DNA of 64,000 bases, taken from positions 3,985,060 to 4,049,059 of the forward strand of contig NC_084805.1 of the NCBI RefSeq assembly GCF_963583255.1. Reading direction: 5' to 3'. Below the pieces are notes generated by a model. The model ran no database searches. It was not told where the DNA came from and was given only the letters and a program-made list of their open reading frames with translations. The stretch's first letter is position 1. Every line of letters starts with the position of its first letter. Source of the DNA: Pyrus communis. Lineage: Eukaryota > Streptophyta > Magnoliopsida > Rosales > Rosaceae. Shown piece after piece: positions 59,102-64,000 of this stretch. Made by a program: the position numbers and the translations under genes.

Positions 59102-59388
59102 TGTCATATCCCGGCCCGGAGTCCCCATCACATCCCGGGCTTGACTCCACCGTAGCATGATATTGTCTACTTTGGGCCCCTACCACACCCTTATAGTTTT
59201 GTTTCTGGGAACTCATATGAGAACTTCCCAGCGGGTCACCCATCATGGGAGTGTTCTCGGGCGCTACTCGCCTAACTTCAAAGTTCCCATGGAACCCGAA
59301 GCCAGTGAGCTCCCAAAATGTCTCGTGCTAGATGGGGATGGGAATATACATATAAGGATCACTCCCTTGGGCTATGTGGGATCTAACA
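59102..59388 (-). repeat. Cassandra middle LTR, complete, 5S rRNA-like
   Basis: Minus-strand reading starts TGTTAGATCCCACATAG and ends GGGATATGACA. The 5S-like segment spans about 59215-59300 (GATGGGTGACCCGCTGGGAA; GAAGTTAGGCGAGTAG). One base differs from the canonical A-box word seen in the left LTR. Pol III transcription is known for this family but not shown here. Confidence 0.85.
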
Positions 59389-59458
59389 ATCCACCCTCCT
59401 TAGGGGCCCTACATCCTCGTCGGCACACCACGGCCAGGGTTAGGCTCTGATACCAAAT

Positions 59459-59590
59459 TGTCACATCCCGGCCCGAGGCCAAGGAACTCCCAAGCCAGTG
59501 AGCTTCCAAAAGGCCTCGTGCTAGGTAGAGATGGTAATATACATATAAGGCTTAGAGGATCTACACCCCTGGGCGATGTGGGATGTTACA
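59459..59590 (-). repeat. Cassandra right LTR with internal deletion
   Basis: Starts TGTAACATCCCACATCG and ends GGGATGTGACA on the minus strand, but lacks about 155 bp containing the 5S-like part. Confidence 0.85.
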
Positions 59591-59720
59591 TGTTCGTAAT
59601 GCTATTTTTCTTTTGTATTTTAAAATTAATTGTTGGAGTTAAATAGAGAATTTTATTTTTAGAGAACAAGCCTGCTAAGTACACGATTACAAGGCATCCA
59701 AAATAAAATAATACAAAACT
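59591..59720. repeat. Dispersed non-coding repeat family, copy 4 (3' part)
   Basis: TTCGTAATGCTATTTTTCTT, AGTTAAATAGAGAATTTTAT and ATTACAAGGCATCCAAAAT match the end of copy 3 (21065-21190). The Cassandra insertion separates it from the left flank, which also ends in AATTATACTTGTTC. Confidence 0.6.
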
Positions 59721-60396
59721 TCATTTTAATACTTTGAAAAGATGACTTTTAGACTATAACCTTGTGTAAGATTAAAATCTAATTTCTTCCCTTGATACAT
59801 GTAATCACCTCATTTATTAATTATATTTTGATGTTTTCTTTTTCTTTCTAATTTTAATGTATTACTTATATTTAATCTTTATTTCATTTGCTTCGTCAAA
59901 ACATATTTTGTTGTAAAATTTAGGTGCATTAGTTTATTTAGTATATTTCAGTATATCAAACAATATAGACACACACACACATATATATATATACACGTAC
60001 ATTAATTCTTTATTACACATTTCGATACATATATTTTGGTACATACATTACGGTATTGACATTTATGTACATTAATTCAATATAATACATTTCGGTACAG
60101 ATGTTTAGGTTCATGATAATATATCAGTACAAACATTTAGGCATAGACATTTCGGTACAAAGAAGTAGTCATTTCTTTACACTTATGTATTTACATATTT
60201 ATGTGTCACTAATTTATTTTAGTGTTTCCTCATTTAAGTTTATTTATAATTGGAAGAACTTAAATGTGCACATTAATAAAATCAAATTTTAATGTGGAGA
60301 TATTAAATAAAAATACATGTTAAATAACAGAAATAGAATATAAATTTTAGTAGGAGTCAACTTCAAATGATTAAAATGAAAGTATAATCTAACACA
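59721..60396. other. AT-rich spacer
   Basis: No gene. A CA/TA microsatellite is at about 59968-59998. ACATTTCGGTACA-like words recur about five times between 60010 and 60170. Confidence 0.5.
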
Positions 60397-60676
60397 TGTT
60401 GTATTCCTAATTTACTGAACAATTATAAAGGACAGAGAATGAGGGGCCGACGACACAGACAGAGAAGAGAGAGCTGTGTAATTGTGAGGTGTGTGGTATT
60501 CCACCCTCGTTGTGCCTCTATTTATAGTAGTATAGAAGTTAAATTCCTTACCCAATATGATTACAACTCTAATAGGATAATATCTAGTCTAAGAGATATG
60601 CTAGAATCTACTAAGGATATCCAAGATATGATAGGATTTACATAATCACATTCCTATATTAAATAGGACTGCAATA
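60397..60676 (-). repeat. 3' LTR of Copia copy 2
   Basis: 280 bp between TGTTGTATTCC and GACTGCAATA in plus reading (one terminal base changed). A minus-strand TATA box CTATAAATAG is at 60527-60518. Confidence 0.75.
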
Positions 60677-61320
60677 CTCTCCCTTGAGTATATAAATACT
60701 CAAACAAAACATCGCATTAGGTCTTCAACGGATGAAGTAGATTAGTTGATGAAGTTGTTGGCCTAACTGGCGAATGCGAGTTTCAAATTAAACAAAGTAT
60801 GCATTGGTAGTAAAATTCACAAAACCTTGCTATAATAAAACCTGAAGTAGGTACAAAACCCATAGACTAAGGAGAAAAGTGAGAAGTATGCATAATGTCA
60901 AAAATAAACGTCATACGGGATAAAAGTAGTAGACCTTAAATGGTTATGATCATCCCAGGATGGATGCCTTATCACAATCTCATTAGGTAGCAAAAATCCA
61001 ATGGAAAAAATGCTCCTAATCGTAGGGAAAAAGAGTGCATTGAGATTAAGTGAGTATGTTTTTGGATACTCCCCTTGAGTTTGACATAACTTCCAAACAA
61101 GAGAACTACAAGCTATTCAACTCAAAAAGTTTACGCATACCGATTCCTTGGACAAGTTTCTGAAAAGCAGACTTGGGCAATGACTTTGTGAAGATATCGA
61201 CCAGGTTGTCCTGGGAACGGATTTACTTAACTTCAATGGTATGATGTTGTTGTTGCTGGTGAGAATAAAAGAACATCCGTATAATGTGATTGGTGTTGAC
61301 TCCCTTGATGTATCCCTTCT

Positions 61321-61864
61321 TCAGTTGATCGATGCATATACGGTATTTTCTTCAAAGATTTTCATAAGAATGTCAATGACGATAGAAAGACCTTTAGTGC
61401 TTCGAATATGTTCCAAGACTACTTTTAACCAAAAGCATTCACGTGAGGCTTCATGCAAGGTGAGAATCTCAGCATGGTTCAAAGAAGTCATAACTAATGA
61501 TTGCTTGGTAGACTTCCAAGAAATTGCAGTGTCTCCAACGGTAAAGACATAACCCTTTTGAGAATGTGCCTTACATGGGTCAAGCAGATAGCATACATTA
61601 GAATAACTAACAAGGCGAAAATCAACCTGATGATCGAAGGAGGCTCCAACTTCCCTCGAGGATTCATGGGTGTAGAACAAACCCAAATCCGTCGTACCCT
61701 TGAGGTAGCGGAAAATATCTTTTAATACCATTCCAATGTCTGCATGTGGGCACATTGTTGTATCTTGCCAAAAGATTCACAGCGAAAGAGATGTTGGGTC
61801 TAGTGCATTGAGCCAAGTACAATAAAGTACCAATTCCACTTAGGTATGGAACTTCAAGCTCCAT
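61321..61864 (-). pseudogene. Copia RT-RNase H remnant
   Basis: The 61864-61664 frame holds PYLSGIGTLLYLAQCTRPNI, and after a frame change 61755-61321 continues with DIFRYLKGTTDLGLFY, GYVFTVGDTAISWKSTKQSL and NHAEILTLHEASRECFWL. This is the RNase H domain of Copia pol. Confidence 0.88.
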
Positions 61865-62077
61865 AATCTCTTCCTCATCATCTTTAGGATGAAAAGATCT
61901 CGTTTAGCATCTAGAGTCCGAACAACCATAGGAGTACTCAAAGGGTTCACTTTATCTTCATTAAAAGATCGCAGTACCTTCTGCGTGTAGTTTGATTGAT
62001 GTACTAGGATTCCATCCGAACAATGCTCGATCTCCAGGCCAAGGCAATATCGAGTTTCTTCATCTCAAATTCCAATT

Positions 62078-62353
62078 TCAAGTGAGCAACTGTTTCTTCA
62101 AGCTCTTCAGGAATTCTGATGAGATTATCCCATTAACATAAAATGCAAAGATTGCAAATCCAAAATTTGACTTCTTAATAAACACGCATCGGCATAGTTC
62201 ATTGTTCACATAAACTTGACTTGTCACATATTCACTCAGACTGTTATACCATATCCATCCAGAATGTTTCAATCCATAAAGTGATCTCCTCAATCGAATC
62301 GAGAGGGTGTTCCGTGGTTTAGAACTATTTGATCCAGAATGTAAGTCCTTCAT
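62078..62353 (-). pseudogene. Copia reverse transcriptase remnant
   Basis: Shows RLRRSLYGLKHSGWIWYNSL and NNELCRCVFIKKSN. The catalytic box that is normally YVDD reads YVNG here, so even a repaired frame would be inactive. Confidence 0.85.
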
Positions 62354-62864
62354 GAACTTTTATGTATATTTCCATATCAAGATCCCCATAGAGATAAGCG
62401 GTTACCACGTCCATAAGCTACATATTTAGTTTTTTGAAAACTACCCAACTGATAAGTTAGTTCTATTTCTCACATTTATCAACGCAACGTGGTTTAATGT
62501 CATCGCTAAGCATGACGTTAGTAGCTACTGTATATGCAAAGGCATCATCGATTATCATCTCATTTTGATTCTAAACCTCATCCAAAATTACGTAATGGAC
62601 CAAAAGCTTGCAATTCTTGAGAGACCAGTTCCTCTCTTTTAAGACGTCACTGTAATCTAGAGTAACCTCATGCATTGGAACAGATGAGTAAGCGATGCTT
62701 GGATTCATACTAGGATTACCAGTTTGTGCGGTTTTCCTCTTATGGGTTTGTGAATCCTTTGAACCAAGAAGTCTGGCATGCTTCAGGATATAAGTAGATG
62801 ATTGGCTAGCCACCAATGTATTGGGATGTGTGAAAGGTGCGGCCGACGCTCATTTGAGGACGAC

Positions 62865-63690
62865 TCATCCTTCTGGGGCAATGTTACGGCGTACTTTAGG
62901 TACGTCAATGAAAGCATCTGGCATGATTTGAACAACGCACTGAAGATCTAAAATACGACACACTCTAGTTTCAGACTGAGCAGTGTAAGGATTTAAATGA
63001 GACATAGTGGAAGCAAACCATGACAATTCGCGACATTCTACATGAACGTTAGCGTTCTTATCTCCCTCTAATGACAGGAAGACTATCTCATCGAAGTGAC
63101 AATCCGCAAAGTGTGTGGTAAAGAGATCTCCTGTCAAGGGCTATAAGTAGTGAATAATGGATATGAATCATAATCGACATAGATTCTCATTCTTCTCTGC
63201 TGACCCATTTTGGTACACAGTGACGGTGTTATTGGCACAAAAACTATGCACCAAACATAGGTAAATGGGAGACATCAGGTTAGTATCCAGTAGCCAACTA
63301 TAATAGTAAATGAGATTGGGTAACAGTGGGCCTCAGGTGGACTAACATGACTACATGAAATATTGCATAGCCCTAGGCAGATACCTGCAATTTAGTACAC
63401 ATGACCAAAATCCGAGCTATCGATTGAAGACGCTTTATGAAAGCTTCTGTTAAGCCGTTTTGGCCATGAACATGGGGTACATGATGTTCAACTTCAATCT
63501 CAACTGACACGTAATAATCGTCAAAATATTGTGACGTAAATTCTTCAGCATTATCCAATTGAATTGACTTAATTGGATAATTAGGGTAGTGAGCCCTAAG
63601 CTTAATGATTTGAGCTTGGAGTTTCTTAAAACCAACATTCCGTGTGGACAATGAACAGACATATGACTTACGTGTCGATGCATCAACCAA
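62865..63690 (-). pseudogene. Copia integrase and connection region remnant
   Basis: The 63690-63373 frame holds the catalytic core: ASTRKSYVCSLSTRNVGFKK, IKSIQLDNAEEFTSQYFDDY and VPHVHGQNGLTEAFIKRLQS. The second Asp (LDN) and the Glu after NGL-TE are kept. The 63137-62865 frame is the segment before RT (LFTTHFADCHFDEIVFLSL). Frames differ between the two parts. Confidence 0.85.
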
Positions 63691-64000
63691 TATTATGAAG
63701 TATCTAAATGGTCTGCATGTTGGTTAGATAGGTCCACAAATATCCCTTTGAATTTTCCATTTGAGGATATGGCATATCATATCTCATCCAGGATGTTCTA
63801 TACGGTCATGCCAAAGCAACAAAATGTTTTGGAACCCAAGCTCAAAATCGGCCACTTGGTGGGTCTCTATGGCTCGAATGTTTGTGATGTACAACCCACT
63901 CGAGAAACAGTCCAGCTTCTCATGAATATGCTTCTGGCCATATTCGTAAGAAGTGATACTAAGAAATTCATAACCATTCTCTTTAGTGGTTTCAATTAGG

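Larger units (their letters stand above)
49418..59595 (-). mobile_element. Cassandra-type TRIM with three LTRs, split by a nested LARD
   Basis: TGTTC target duplications lie at 49418-49422 and 59591-59595. Between them are a left LTR split into 49423-49556 and 58880-59031 (134 + 152 bp), a complete middle LTR (59102-59388, 287 bp) and a deleted right LTR (59459-59590, 132 bp). Primer sites reading TGGTATCAGAGC on the minus strand (tRNA-Met type) lie at 59098-59087 and 59455-59444, beside the middle and right LTRs. LTRs contain a 5S rRNA-like stretch with GAAGTTAAGCGAGTAG and GATGGGTGACCC, the internal promoter elements. No protein is encoded, as in all TRIMs. The two internal segments are only about 70 bp. 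Confidence 0.88.
60397..64000 (-). mobile_element. Degenerate Ty1/Copia retrotransposon, copy 2 (runs off window)
   Basis: 3' LTR 60397-60676, then reading leftward on the minus strand from 64000: integrase, connection region, reverse transcriptase, RNase H, polypurine-like CTCAAGGGAGAG, LTR. Nucleotide blocks are shared with copy 1, such as TAGCAAAAATCCARTGG and AATCGTAGGGAAAAAGAGT. It is better preserved than copy 1 but frames are broken. The 5' part is beyond the window. Confidence 0.85.

Noticed and set aside
59215..59300. Genuine 5S rRNA gene
   Set aside because: Similarity is confined to the central control region and lies inside an LTR with TRIM structure, so it is Cassandra, not a 5S gene.

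Overview
This is nuclear DNA of a dicot, most likely Rosaceae of the apple/pear type. That inference rests on spliceosomal GT-AG introns, the plant gene families present, and a 5S-like Cassandra retrotransposon beside other repeats I associate with that family. The species itself is not proven by the sequence.

Genes (1-13.3 kb). Three ordinary genes occupy the left fifth. The first coding exon of a plastid 2-oxoglutarate/malate translocator (DIT1 type) lies on the minus strand and runs off the left edge. It stands head to head, 661 bp apart, with a complete 15-exon CCA-adding tRNA nucleotidyltransferase on the plus strand (571 aa, two candidate starts for dual targeting). A complete two-exon 2-oxoglutarate/Fe(II) dioxygenase (359 aa) follows on the minus strand. 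Between and inside them are a 5'-truncated RTE-like LINE with a perfect 15-bp target duplication and two hAT-like non-autonomous elements.

Repeat-rich middle (13.3-49.4 kb). There is a Tourist-like MITE, a diverged local duplication whose second copy carries two insertions, and a GC-rich element with Harbinger-like ends. A 13.6-kb CACTA (En/Spm) transposon spans 21642-35257. It carries a decayed TNP2-type transposase, a decayed En/Spm accessory ORF and, between them, seven exons with introns of a host kinesin-5 gene, so it is a gene-capturing CACTA. Beyond it lie a decayed Copia element (minus), several MITEs, SINE-like tRNA-derived units, and a 2.8-kb deleted Copia with intact ends and a perfect 5-bp duplication.

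Nested block (49.4-59.6 kb). A three-LTR Cassandra TRIM (5S rRNA-like LTRs, tRNA-Met primer sites, perfect TGTTC duplication) is split by a 9.3-kb gag-pol-less LTR element (LARD) with 2.6-kb, nearly identical LTRs, a TGGCGCCGTTGCC-type primer site and a perfect TGGGT duplication. The LARD carries an intact 225-codon ORF, antisense to the element, encoding a coiled-coil protein I do not recognise.

Right edge (60.4-64 kb). A second decayed Copia of the same family as the first runs off the window.

The most unusual items are the kinesin-5 capture, the LARD-in-Cassandra nesting with its antisense ORF, and the multimeric Cassandra.
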